Shown piece by piece: positions 7,987 to 16,128 of a stretch of 37,271 nt of DNA. Both the position numbers and the translations under genes were made by a program. Source of the DNA: an uncultured Eubacterium sp. (GTDB lineage: Bacteria; Bacillota_A; Clostridia; Lachnospirales; Lachnospiraceae); assembly GCA_910589045.1 (NCBI GenBank), contig CAJUSH010000036.1, positions 1 to 37,271 of the forward strand. The letters are read 5' to 3'. The notes below the pieces were generated by a model. That model was not told the DNA's origin, ran no database searches, and saw only the letters and a list, made by a program, of their open reading frames with translations. The stretch's first letter is position 1, and each line of letters starts with the position of its first letter.

Positions 7987-9171
7987 TTACTCCTTGCTAA
8001 AGTTGTCGCTCTCGATCGTTCCGCCCTGCACCGCCTCGGGGTGGTCGCCCTGCTCGATGCTGATTCCATAATTATTTTTGATCAGGTTACTATAATTGAT
8101 AACGGTTGCGGAGGGTACATAGGCTGTGTCGTCGTAAAGATAACGGTGCAAAGCCCGCACATTGTTCTCCAGGTCCGCACACATGACAACGTCACCCTTG
8201 CTCCCGCCAAGGCTCATAGGGTATTTGCTGAACGGGAAGCCGGTGGAATCTGCCAGCTCATAGCTGAACATGCTCGCCGCCAGACGAATCAGGTCCGCAT
8301 TCGTATAGCTCGTATATATTTCGGGAAAAACGGTGTTGATAATGTTGTTAATCGTAACGATATCCGCTTTTTTCGCCTTCTTCACGATCTCATTGATGAC
8401 CTCGCGCTGACGCTCCGCACGGGCAAAGTCGCTGCCTGCCGTCGAACGGATACGCGCATACGCTGTCGCCTGGGTACCGTTTAAGGTCTGCAGGCCGGTC
8501 GTCGTCAGATGCACCGCCTGCTCGCCGGTAGCACGCGCCGTCGTGTCAATGTGATGGTTGATATATTTCAGCTCCGCGGAATCCACGTCGATCTCCACGC
8601 CGCCGAGCATATTTACCACGTCTGTGACTGCCTTGAAATCAACGGTCACAAAGTCCTCAATATCCAGATCGAGGCTTGAATTGAGCATACGAATCGACTG
8701 CTCCGCACCGCCGATGGCAAATGCGCGGTTTGCCTTATGGAAATTGGGCGAGGTATCCTGCGTCACATCCGTATCCAAAAAGGTATCGCGGTACACGGAT
8801 ACCAGCCGGACCTCCTTTGTATCGTTATTGATACTCGCGATCATAATCACGTCGGAATTGCCGGAATCGGCATGGCCGTTAAAATAATTATCCACGCCGA
8901 AAATAGCCACATCCTCGTAGCCCTGCAAAATCTCCATCGTCTCATCGTCCATTTCCTCGTTGATGCTCAGGTCACTCGGCTCAAGCTTCTCCCCGGTGGG
9001 CGCCTTCTCTATCTTATTCAGTGCCTGCCATACATATAACGCGCCGAGCACGATCAGCAGCACAAAAACTTCCATGACAAGTAAAATAATTTTCCGCTTT
9101 CTTCTCCTTCTTTTCAAAAGCAGCTTCTGCTCTTTGGGACTTAGCTCCGTCTCCCTTTGTCTCTTACTCAT
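7987..9171 (-). CDS. LytR-CpsA-Psr (LCP) family wall-polymer ligase
   Basis: 394 residues. A Lys/Arg-rich cytoplasmic N-terminus is followed by one membrane segment (~30-50) and an extracellular LCP domain. Diagnostic strands include DVIMIASIN, VSVYRDTF and YARIRSTAGSDFARAERQ, carrying the Arg and Asp residues that bind the pyrophosphate of the lipid-linked substrate in this family. LCP proteins transfer wall teichoic acid or capsule from undecaprenyl-diphosphate to peptidoglycan. Its position just after the polymer synthesis and export genes fits that role. Start ATG 9171 has AAGGGA upstream. It has its own promoter and is followed 5 bp later by glmS. Which polymer it attaches is inference. 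Confidence 0.92.
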   Translation of the reverse strand: MSKRQRETELSPKEQKLLLKRRRRKRKIILLVMEVFVLLIVLGALYVWQALNKIEKAPTGEKLEPSDLSINEEMDDETMEILQGYEDVAIFGVDNYFNGHADSGNSDVIMIASINNDTKEVRLVSVYRDTFLDTDVTQDTSPNFHKANRAFAIGGAEQSIRMLNSSLDLDIEDFVTVDFKAVTDVVNMLGGVEIDVDSAELKYINHHIDTTARATGEQAVHLTTTGLQTLNGTQATAYARIRSTAGSDFARAERQREVINEIVKKAKKADIVTINNIINTVFPEIYTSYTNADLIRLAASMFSYELADSTGFPFSKYPMSLGGSKGDVVMCADLENNVRALHRYLYDDTAYVPSATVINYSNLIKNNYGISIEQGDHPEAVQGGTIESDNFSKE

Positions 9172-9275
9172 TCCTTTTCCCTTCTGTAACCATTCCGTTC
9201 ATACACAGTTACGCCCTTCTTACATATTTTATTAAAAAAATATCTTCCCTATACATACGCGCACTAAACAGTAAC

Positions 9276-9304
9276 AGTTTAGACTAAAATCCTCATTATG
9301 TCAA
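9276..9304 (-). promoter_or_regulatory. Promoter of the LCP-glmS unit
   Basis: Minus-strand -35 TTGACA (9299-9304, perfect) and -10 TAAACT (9276-9281) with 17-nt spacing. The -35 overlaps the TGA stop codon of the upstream zinc-ribbon gene. A small dyad CTAAAC/GTTTAG overlaps the -10. The predicted leader is about 100 nt. Confidence 0.65.
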
Positions 9305-9507
9305 TTATCTGCCTGCCCTTTTTTGTGTATGTAACGCCAGCTGGCCGCATAATCCGCGCGCTCGCTCCCGCTCATATCCGCATATTTTTCATATTCTAAT
9401 TTAGTCAGCACCATAGCGGGGTTCCCGCACTGGTGGCACTCCACGTCCCTGCGGCGCGACACCGTGCGCATCCAGCCGCAGTCCGGGCAGATATATACCT
9501 TCAGCAT
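9301..9507 (-). CDS. Small zinc-ribbon protein of unknown function
   Basis: 68 residues from ATG 9507, with GGGAG 5 nt upstream. Two CxxC pairs (CPDCGW at ~8-13 and CHQCGN at ~26-31) form a rubredoxin-like zinc ribbon in the first 32 residues. The remainder is a charged, probably helical tail (LEYEKYADMSGSERADYAAS). I do not recognise a named family. It starts 17 nt after a glycerophosphotransferase gene and ends where the LCP promoter begins, so it is the last gene of the wall-polymer transcript. The intact motif, good ribosome binding site and tight spacing argue that it is a real gene. Confidence 0.8.
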   Translation of the reverse strand: MLKVYICPDCGWMRTVSRRRDVECHQCGNPAMVLTKLEYEKYADMSGSERADYAASWRYIHKKGQADN

Positions 9508-9524
9508 AGCTCTCCCTGTCTGTC

Positions 9525-10682
9525 CTATAAACCAATGTAATCCAAAATCCGTTCCGTCGCATGTCCGTCACAGGCACACATAAACCGTTCCTTAAAATCC
9601 GTCACCTGCCGCTTCTCAAAGCGCTCGTCAAGGTTACGGATATAGTCGATGATCTGCGCCTGCGAACCATACACCGGCCCCGGTGTCAGCGTTTCATAGT
9701 CGTAATAAAAGCCCCGCTCATCAAAATACTGCTCCAGATCCGGCGCATAAAAAATCATCGGGCGTTCAAAAAGCGAATACTCAAACACCAGCGACGAATA
9801 ATCACTGATACAGATGTCGCTGACGCACAAAAGCGCTCCGATCCCCAGCTTCCCCGTGAGATCCCGCGCAAAAGCCCCATATTCCTCCGGGATCCCCGGC
9901 AGCTCCTTCACAAAGGGATGATGCTTTTCCACCAGCACATATTCCCCGGAAAGCGCCCTCGAGAATGCTTCGTAATCGAGCTGCAGCGTATGTGCGTGCT
10001 TTTGTGTCCCCCGGAAGGTCGGCGCAAAGAGAATTACCCGCCTGCCCCGCGCCTGAGGAAACGCTTCATAGAACAATTCCCTTGCCCGGCGAATGTAGTC
10101 CCCGTCAAAAAATACGTCCGTCCGGCTCACCCCAAGGGGCAGGATGACGCCCGGCGGCTGATGCATGGCGTCCTGGTAAGGGCGCACCGCCTCCGGTGCA
10201 CTGACACTGACAAGCCACTGGTTTTTATAATAGGGGTAGCGCTCCATCTCCTTCCCGGATACACCCCACCCGAGCTGTGCCGTGGAAAATCCGAATTTCT
10301 TAAAGGCGCCGCATCCGTGCCATGTCTGGATGAGCTTTGTCTGGGGGCGCAGCTTCACGCAGCTTGTCACGTTTGACGCCTCGTTGATAAAGACAATCTC
10401 CGCGGTTGCGATGGCACGCAGCATCCCCGCACAGTTTTTCAGATATTGCAAGCCTCCCACGCTTCCGTCATGGATACAGATCAGCTCCGGCTCCTTCCCC
10501 CTCTGTTTCACAGCCTCAAAAAGCAGCGCAAAGCTTTCCGTGAGGTGATCCGCCGAAATTTCCAGAAAAATAACCCGCCCCAAAACAACGGGCCTTTTTG
10601 CCGCCCGGGCATAAACGGCCGGAAGTATGATCTTCAGACTTAAGAAACGCGCCAGCTTTTTTGCCGCCTGCTTCACGGACAT
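9525..10682 (-). CDS. CDP-glycerol:glycerophosphate glycerophosphotransferase-like protein (TagF family), copy 1
   Basis: 385 residues. The family (Glyphos_transf) transfers glycerol-phosphate or ribitol-phosphate from a CDP-activated donor to a lipid-linked acceptor at the inner membrane face. Signatures are present: the WH pair at 121-122 (QTWHGCG), APTFRG at ~220-225, KHHPF at 253-257 and SDYSS at 293-297. A basic, amphipathic N-terminus suits membrane association. It ends with a CDGHATERI motif shared with the second copy upstream, so the two are paralogues. The start is 3 bp past the tagH stop codon, with GGAGG inside the end of tagH. It lacks the large extra domains of Bacillus TagF, so it may be a primase or short-chain enzyme; which one cannot be told. 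Confidence 0.9.
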   Translation of the reverse strand: MSVKQAAKKLARFLSLKIILPAVYARAAKRPVVLGRVIFLEISADHLTESFALLFEAVKQRGKEPELICIHDGSVGGLQYLKNCAGMLRAIATAEIVFINEASNVTSCVKLRPQTKLIQTWHGCGAFKKFGFSTAQLGWGVSGKEMERYPYYKNQWLVSVSAPEAVRPYQDAMHQPPGVILPLGVSRTDVFFDGDYIRRARELFYEAFPQARGRRVILFAPTFRGTQKHAHTLQLDYEAFSRALSGEYVLVEKHHPFVKELPGIPEEYGAFARDLTGKLGIGALLCVSDICISDYSSLVFEYSLFERPMIFYAPDLEQYFDERGFYYDYETLTPGPVYGSQAQIIDYIRNLDERFEKRQVTDFKERFMCACDGHATERILDYIGL

Positions 10683-10685
10683 GGG

Positions 10686-11486
10686 CTAGTCCTCCCCTTC
10701 CATGAAATCCTCGTAGGCATCCAGCACCAGATCGGCGTCCCCGATCATCTTGATAACCCCGTCGTTCATCCAGATAACCGTGTCGCACAGGCTCCGCAGC
10801 GTAGCATCCGAGTGTGAGACGATCATGACCGTATGGCTCCGGTCCTCGATCATCCGTTTCATGCGCCTGTAGCTCTTCTTTTTAAAGTGGCGGTCGCCCA
10901 CGGAGAGCACCTCATCAATGAGCATAATGTCCGTCTCCAGCACCGCCGTGATGGAAAATGCAAGCTTCGAGTACATGCCGCTGGAATAGGTGCGCACCGG
11001 CTTGTCAATAAACTCGCCAAGCTCCGAGAATTTGATGATGCGTGGCATCTCCCGCCGGACATCCTCCTCGGAAAAGCCCAAAAGCAGGCCGGAAAGCATA
11101 ATATTTTCACGTCCGGTCAGTGCCTTCTGAAAGCCCACACCGATGGCAAGGAGGGAAACCGAGTGACCGTGCAGGTCGATGGTGCCCTCATTTGCCGAAA
11201 AAATCCCGGCCACCGCCCGCAGCAGCGTTGACTTCCCGCTGCCGTTTTTCCCGGTAATGCCTACGATCTGCCCCTTTGGAATCTCAAAGCTCGCTCCCCG
11301 CACCGCCTCAAAATATTCCTTCTGCGGCCGGCCGCCCTTGCGCAGCGATTGCTTGATGGAGGTTTTCTGCATGGTTGAATAGCTGATACAAACATCCTTC
11401 AAGGTGATCGCCGGCTCATAGGTGCCGGGTGCCGGGATATAGCGTTTTCTTTTCCCCTCTGCTGCCGTTGCCATTTCTGTTTCCAT
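10686..11486 (-). CDS. tagH: Polysaccharide/teichoic acid export ABC transporter, ATP-binding subunit
   Basis: 266 residues. Walker A GKNGSGKST at 79-87, ABC signature YSSGMYSKL at 167-175, Walker B DIMLIDE at 186-192, then the switch His in IVSHSD. The Gln-loop region (VGFQKALTGRENI) and the SGMYSKLAF signature are typical of the Wzt/TagH/RfbE export group. It has no C-terminal extension such as the one that makes Bacillus TagH twice as long, so a substrate-recognition domain is absent. It starts 2 bp after the tagG stop codon, with AAAGGA overlapping the end of tagG. It powers export of the lipid-linked polymer with TagG. Confidence 0.92.
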   Translation of the reverse strand: METEMATAAEGKRKRYIPAPGTYEPAITLKDVCISYSTMQKTSIKQSLRKGGRPQKEYFEAVRGASFEIPKGQIVGITGKNGSGKSTLLRAVAGIFSANEGTIDLHGHSVSLLAIGVGFQKALTGRENIMLSGLLLGFSEEDVRREMPRIIKFSELGEFIDKPVRTYSSGMYSKLAFSITAVLETDIMLIDEVLSVGDRHFKKKSYRRMKRMIEDRSHTVMIVSHSDATLRSLCDTVIWMNDGVIKMIGDADLVLDAYEDFMEGED

Positions 11487-11488
11487 TG

Positions 11489-12289
11489 CTAGATTCCTTT
11501 CACATAGTTGTTTTCATTGCGGTACACAAGCCCTATGCCGCCCATACAAAGGAGCACGGAAAGCACAAGCCAGATAAACATCCACTTCCAGTCCGGTGAC
11601 TGATTGTAGATCAGCGCGTTTCGCATGGCGCTGAGCAGGTATGCCACAGGATTACACTTCCCCAGCGCGGTTGCAAGCGCCGGGTAATTTTTCCCGATGC
11701 GCTGGTCGATGTTAAAAATGATGCCTGTCAGATAAAAAAGTAAACGAATCACGATATCGTTGACCTTCGTCAGGTCCTCAACATAAACCCCGTAGTGCAT
11801 CTCAATGCACATCAGGCCGAAGGTTAAAAGCAGGAAAACCGCCATGCCCGGAATGACGAAAAATATATGGAAGCTGAGCGGAACACGGAAAAAAAACATC
11901 ATCACAATGACAATTCCAAGAGATACGCACATCTTAAAGCCCGTCGTGAGCATGTGCACCACAAGCAGCACGACCTTCGGCAGATATACCCTTGAAACAA
12001 CGGATTTGTAGCGGCGCACGATAGAAGCGCTCTTTTTGACATTTGCAGAAAAAAAATTCCAGATGGTCAATCCGATAAAAATGAACAGCGGATAAAATTT
12101 TTCCGACTTGTCAAAGATAATGCCGAATATGAATGTGTATACAAGCATCAGACAAAACGGCTCCAAAATCCACCAGACCCAGTTCAGGTAGGAATCCGCC
12201 ACCTCCGATTTCAGCTCCGACTTCGTCGCGTAAACCATATAGCTTTTATATTTTTTCATGTCCTCAAAAAACTGACTGTAAATATTCAT
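11489..12289 (-). CDS. tagG: Polysaccharide/teichoic acid export ABC transporter, permease subunit
   Basis: 266 residues with about six membrane segments, of the ABC-2 type, resembling TagG/Wzm/KpsM. Segments include FCLMLVYTFIFGIIFD, FIFIGLTIWNFF, an inner pair near 110-160 and a C-terminal LVLSVLLCMGGIGLVY. The family motif between segments (SANVKKSASIVRRYKSVVSR) is a conserved cytoplasmic stretch. Start ATG 12289 has GGGAG upstream, 16 bp after the preceding gene. Together with the adjacent ATPase it should move the undecaprenyl-linked polymer across the membrane. Confidence 0.92.
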   Translation of the reverse strand: MNIYSQFFEDMKKYKSYMVYATKSELKSEVADSYLNWVWWILEPFCLMLVYTFIFGIIFDKSEKFYPLFIFIGLTIWNFFSANVKKSASIVRRYKSVVSRVYLPKVVLLVVHMLTTGFKMCVSLGIVIVMMFFFRVPLSFHIFFVIPGMAVFLLLTFGLMCIEMHYGVYVEDLTKVNDIVIRLLFYLTGIIFNIDQRIGKNYPALATALGKCNPVAYLLSAMRNALIYNQSPDWKWMFIWLVLSVLLCMGGIGLVYRNENNYVKGI

Positions 12290-12305
12290 GTACTCTCTCC
12301 CTTTT

Positions 12306-13436
12306 TCAGCCTCTCAGCGCACGGCACAAGAGCTGCTTGCGCATCCATCGGATGACACGCTCGGTGGCATGCCCGTCGCAGGCGTTCATGGAATGCACCC
12401 AGAATTCATGGGTCAGCGATGCCTCCCATTTTTCACACTTTAAAACCGCGCGGTAAAGCTCCTCTGCATTCCCTGCACGATATGCAGGAATACGGAAATA
12501 ATTCTCGTAAAACCCGCAATCCCTCTCATACTCGGCAAAATCCGGTGTAAACAGCACCATCGGCCTGCCGAAATAAGAAAAATCATAGATGATAGACGAG
12601 TAATCCGAGATCAGGATATCCGTTACCACCAAAAGCTCCTCCGTAAGCATTTTCGGTGCACGCACATCATTCCTTTTTGCGTGGGGGTGGAGCTTTACGA
12701 TAACATAATATTCATTGGGGAGCAGTCCGCGAAGCGCTTCGAGCGCATCCTCCCCCACCAGCCGGGGCGCACCGGCGCTCCCCCGGAAGGTCGGTGCCCA
12801 TAAAACCACCTTTTTTCCTGCCGCGCCCGGGCATTCCTGTGCAAAGCGCAGACGGATATCCGCCTTCGCCTTTTCGTCAAAAAACCAGTCGGTGCGGCTG
12901 ATACCCATCGCCTTTACGTGGTTTTCGTCTGTCCGCATGGCACGGACAAACGGCTCCACCGCATAGTCCGCGCTGACCGTAATCAGATCATAATTCGCAA
13001 ATACGTTTCCGCCATGGTAGCTTTTCGGGATATTCCCGGGCGCATCATAGCCAAAGCGTTTTAAGGCTCCGCCGGAGTGCCATAGCTGAATCACCTTCGT
13101 CTCGGCACGCTTTTTGCACGACGCCACCGGAAGATGGTTGTCACAGATCACCACATAGCCCGCGTTCGCATAGGTACGCATAAACAGAATCATGTGCTTC
13201 AAAATCTCTATATAGGAGCCCTTCTGATAATCCTTGCACAGCTCCATCACATGAAAGCTCGGCTCCTCGCGAAGCTTTTTTTCGAGCTGCCACATACTGT
13301 AGGGAAGCTCGTCATGATGGGCATCTGCGAGAATTACCAGTGTCCGATCCACCGTTTTCTTTTTCGACAGCCGATACACGACAGGGAGAAGCACACGCTG
13401 CATGATTGTCTTTACATATTCACGAAATTTTGCCAT
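12306..13436 (-). CDS. CDP-glycerol:glycerophosphate glycerophosphotransferase-like protein (TagF family), copy 2
   Basis: 376 residues. Signatures are WH at 119-120 (QLWHSGG), APTFRG at ~214-219, LHPH at 249-252 and SDYSS at 277-281. The N-terminus is a basic amphipathic helix. It is clearly related to copy 1 downstream (same order of motifs and the shared CDGHATER end) but has diverged widely. Its start overlaps the 3' end of the GT2 gene by 17 bp, which suggests translational coupling. No CDP-glycerol or CDP-ribitol synthesis gene (tagD or tarI/tarJ type) lies in the window, so the donor must be made elsewhere. Two copies suggest a priming and an extending enzyme, or two linkages. Confidence 0.9.
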   Translation of the reverse strand: MAKFREYVKTIMQRVLLPVVYRLSKKKTVDRTLVILADAHHDELPYSMWQLEKKLREEPSFHVMELCKDYQKGSYIEILKHMILFMRTYANAGYVVICDNHLPVASCKKRAETKVIQLWHSGGALKRFGYDAPGNIPKSYHGGNVFANYDLITVSADYAVEPFVRAMRTDENHVKAMGISRTDWFFDEKAKADIRLRFAQECPGAAGKKVVLWAPTFRGSAGAPRLVGEDALEALRGLLPNEYYVIVKLHPHAKRNDVRAPKMLTEELLVVTDILISDYSSIIYDFSYFGRPMVLFTPDFAEYERDCGFYENYFRIPAYRAGNAEELYRAVLKCEKWEASLTHEFWVHSMNACDGHATERVIRWMRKQLLCRALRG

Positions 13437-14196
13437 AATATTTTTTCACCCCATGGAACGCATAGCTTACAAAGAAACAAAGGCTCTTTAACCGCCCAAA
13501 GCCCATGTAGCGGTAAACGCCGTACTGCATCATAGCGGATTTAAGCTTGTTGCGGGATTTCCCGCCCTCACTTAAGCGACAGTGCAGATAAGGCTCGTTG
13601 ATGCCCACCGCGGCACCGTATTTTTTTAAAATCTGCAGCCAGAGAATATAGTCCTCGTGGAGCTTATCATGCTTCATATGAAACTCCCTGGCGATCTCCG
13701 CCGGAAGCACCACCGACCCGCAGGGGATAGTGTTCGTATACAGGAGCTGCTCATAGGTAATACGCTTCCGGACACCAATCACACGCCCCGTCGGTGTCCC
13801 GTCCGCCTCATGCAGCACACGCCCGCTGCAGCAGAGCGGCGCTTTCGTCCTTTTCAGGAGCGCAATCTGCGCCGAGAGCTTATCCGGCTCCCACCAGTCA
13901 TCCGCGTCGAGAAAGGCGATGTATCGCCCCCGCGCCGCGTCAATCCCGCGGTTGCGTGTCGCCGCCACGCCCACATTTCTTTTGTTGTGGCGGTAGATGA
14001 CCTGCGGATCGTTTTTGAACGGCTCCATGGCAGCGTCCACATCGTCGGGGCTGCAGTCGTTTATGACCAGGACCTCGACGGAGCCCTCCGGCATGTCCTC
14101 CTGCTCCAACGCTGAATAAACCGCATTGGCGACATAGCCTGCCGCGTTGTACACCGGTATAATTACCGAAACCTCAATTCTGGTATTCTCTGTCAT
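13420..14196 (-). CDS. Family 2 glycosyltransferase
   Basis: 258 residues from ATG 14196, with GGAGG 4-5 nt upstream. An upstream in-frame start at 14307 is rejected because it would lie inside the previous gene and precede this site. GT-A fold signatures are present: SVIIPVYNA at the N-terminus, NDCSPDD, RNRGIDAARG and the metal-binding DxD-type FLDADDWW. A late HEDYILWLQI matches the ED motif of catalytic GT2 enzymes. No membrane segment is evident. It probably adds one sugar, possibly rhamnose, to the lipid-linked intermediate; the donor is not readable from sequence. It sits 11 bp after the priming transferase and overlaps the next gene. Confidence 0.9.
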   Translation of the reverse strand: MTENTRIEVSVIIPVYNAAGYVANAVYSALEQEDMPEGSVEVLVINDCSPDDVDAAMEPFKNDPQVIYRHNKRNVGVAATRNRGIDAARGRYIAFLDADDWWEPDKLSAQIALLKRTKAPLCCSGRVLHEADGTPTGRVIGVRKRITYEQLLYTNTIPCGSVVLPAEIAREFHMKHDKLHEDYILWLQILKKYGAAVGINEPYLHCRLSEGGKSRNKLKSAMMQYGVYRYMGFGRLKSLCFFVSYAFHGVKKYYGKIS

Positions 14197-14207
14197 AGCG
14201 CCTCCGT

Positions 14208-15569
14208 CTACTGCAGTGCCGTCGTATGATCGTCGCCGACGCCCTCCGATTTTTCCTTTTGAAACAAAATCTTCACGGTCAGAAAGCACAGCTTGATATC
14301 CAGCCACAGCGAATAGCTTTCGATATAAGTCAAATCCAGCTTGAGCTTGTCATAGGGGACGGTGTTGTACTGGCCGTACACCTGAGCGTACCCGGTCAGC
14401 CCGGCCTTCATCTTCAGTCGGAACTTGAACTCCGGTATGCTTTCCTCATACTGCTGAAAAATCTCCCGCCGCTCGGGTCTTGGCCCCACAATGGACATGT
14501 CGCCCATCAGAATATTAAAGAGCTGGGGAAGCTCATCGAAGTGTGAGCGCCGCAGAATGCGCCCCACCGGCGTGATGCGGTCATCATTTTCACAGGCGAG
14601 CCGCGCTCCCTCCTCCTCGGATTCCACAATCATACTGCGGAACTTTAAAATCTGAAAGGTTTTCTCATCCTTCGTGAGCCGCTCCTGCCTGTAAAAGACC
14701 GGCCCGCGGTCGTACAGCTTGATCGTGGCAGCAATAATGAGCATGAGCGGCGAAAGAATGATGCACGCCAAAAACGAGATAACCACATCCATCAGCCGCT
14801 TGAAAAAGCGCTCGCCGATGGTCAGCCCGCTGTTCCGGGAGAGCATGAGGATACAGTCAAACAAATCGATGCGGTCCGCCCCGGTAATAATGATATCCGA
14901 AATCTTCGGAACACTGTAGCAGCGGATCTCATGCCAGTAACAAAATTTTAAAAAGCGGTTCCGCTCCCGGGAAGGGATGTCTCCGATGATAATTGTATCG
15001 TACTCACGGATCTTTTCCAAAATCACATCCACGCCCGCACTCAGATGAATCATTTCACGGATCTGATACCGGTCCTTTCTGGAATCCAGCTTTTCCATGA
15101 GCTGCTTTGGGTTAAAATCCCCGTAAATGAGAAGCATCTGATGCGGCGGGTAGAGCTTCGCATAAAAATGGCGTGTCATAAGTGTCCAGGCAACCGCCAG
15201 CACCGCCTCGATCAAAATCAGATAAATAAAATGCTCCAGGTGGCTTCCAAAGCGCCACAGACCGATTAACGACAGCTGTAAATAGGAGACCATGTTTTGA
15301 AAGAAAATCGCCAGCGCCTGCCCATAGAGTGCATCCATGTTGCGCAGATAACCGACCTTAAAGCCTCCGAATATTTTCAGAAAAAGGATACAGAAAAATG
15401 CGTACAGTCCGATGATCGCCCAGTCGCCGCGTCTGTAGTAATGCACAAGCATCATGTGCGAGTAGATATTATACCACTGCCACGCAAAAATCGCGGTCTG
15501 AGCTCCCACAAAAAGCACGCTTGCCCAGAACATGAAAATCCTTTTGTACTGATAATGCCTATTTTCCAT
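14208..15569 (-). CDS. Polyprenyl-phosphate sugar-1-phosphate transferase (WcaJ/CpsE type)
   Basis: 453 residues from ATG 15569 (AAGGAG upstream). Earlier in-frame starts are rejected because they lie inside rfbC. The N-terminal half carries four or five membrane segments (for example FMFWASVLFVGAQTAIFAW and WAIIGLYAFFCILFLKIF), then a soluble Rossmann-like part. The C-terminal ~200 residues are the bacterial sugar transferase domain: FKRLMDVVIS, a single re-entrant hydrophobic segment, FKFRSM, SHFDELPQLFNIL, GPRPER and LTGYAQVYGQ. This enzyme starts the repeat unit by loading a hexose-1-phosphate on undecaprenyl phosphate. The gene overlaps the rfbC 3' end by 11 bp, so expression is coupled to dTDP-rhamnose synthesis. 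Confidence 0.93.
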   Translation of the reverse strand: MENRHYQYKRIFMFWASVLFVGAQTAIFAWQWYNIYSHMMLVHYYRRGDWAIIGLYAFFCILFLKIFGGFKVGYLRNMDALYGQALAIFFQNMVSYLQLSLIGLWRFGSHLEHFIYLILIEAVLAVAWTLMTRHFYAKLYPPHQMLLIYGDFNPKQLMEKLDSRKDRYQIREMIHLSAGVDVILEKIREYDTIIIGDIPSRERNRFLKFCYWHEIRCYSVPKISDIIITGADRIDLFDCILMLSRNSGLTIGERFFKRLMDVVISFLACIILSPLMLIIAATIKLYDRGPVFYRQERLTKDEKTFQILKFRSMIVESEEEGARLACENDDRITPVGRILRRSHFDELPQLFNILMGDMSIVGPRPERREIFQQYEESIPEFKFRLKMKAGLTGYAQVYGQYNTVPYDKLKLDLTYIESYSLWLDIKLCFLTVKILFQKEKSEGVGDDHTTALQ

Positions 15570-16128
15570 TGCTTCTGCTCCTTTGGTATTCCCCGAAGCC
15601 TCCCCATCCTTTGTCCTTCTCTGACAAAATCGGCACTGCACCCTCTGGTATCGGCCAGTCAATACCGATATCCGGGTCATCAAAGCGCAGGCCGCCCTCA
15701 TCGTTCGCATGGTAAAAATCCGTGCATTTATATGCAAACTCCGCATAGTCCGAGAGCACATAAAACCCGTGTGCAAAATTTTTCGGTATAAAAAGCTGCT
15801 TTTTGTTCTCTGCCGAGAGCACCTCTCCTACCCATTTTCCGTAGGTTTTTGAGCCTTCCCGCAGATCCACCGCCACATCAAACACCTCGCCGCAGATCAC
15901 ACGCACAAGCTTGTCCTGCGGATAATTGATCTGGAAATGCAGCCCCCGCAGCACGTTGCCCGCCGAAGCGGACTGATTGTCCTGCACAAAAACCGGATCG
16001 ATCCCCGCCTCCCGGAAGTCATTGTAATTGTATGTTTCCATAAAGTAGCCGCGTGCATCCCCGAATACGGCCGGCTCAATAAGCTTTACACCGGGAATTG
16101 CACACTCCGTCACTTTTATTTTTCCCAT
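15559..16128 (-). CDS. rfbC: dTDP-4-dehydrorhamnose 3,5-epimerase
   Basis: 189 residues, normal length. RmlC epimerises C3 and C5 of dTDP-4-keto-6-deoxyglucose, the third step to dTDP-L-rhamnose. Family residues are visible: DARGYFMET, QDNQSAS, LRGLHFQ with the catalytic His, VFDVAVDLR, IPKNFAHGFYVLSD, and a Tyr/Asp-rich YKCTDFYH strand. Start ATG 16128 has GGAGGGG upstream and begins immediately after the rfbA stop codon. The last codons overlap the start of the sugar-1-phosphate transferase gene. Confidence 0.96.
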   Translation of the reverse strand: MGKIKVTECAIPGVKLIEPAVFGDARGYFMETYNYNDFREAGIDPVFVQDNQSASAGNVLRGLHFQINYPQDKLVRVICGEVFDVAVDLREGSKTYGKWVGEVLSAENKKQLFIPKNFAHGFYVLSDYAEFAYKCTDFYHANDEGGLRFDDPDIGIDWPIPEGAVPILSEKDKGWGGFGEYQRSRSNGK

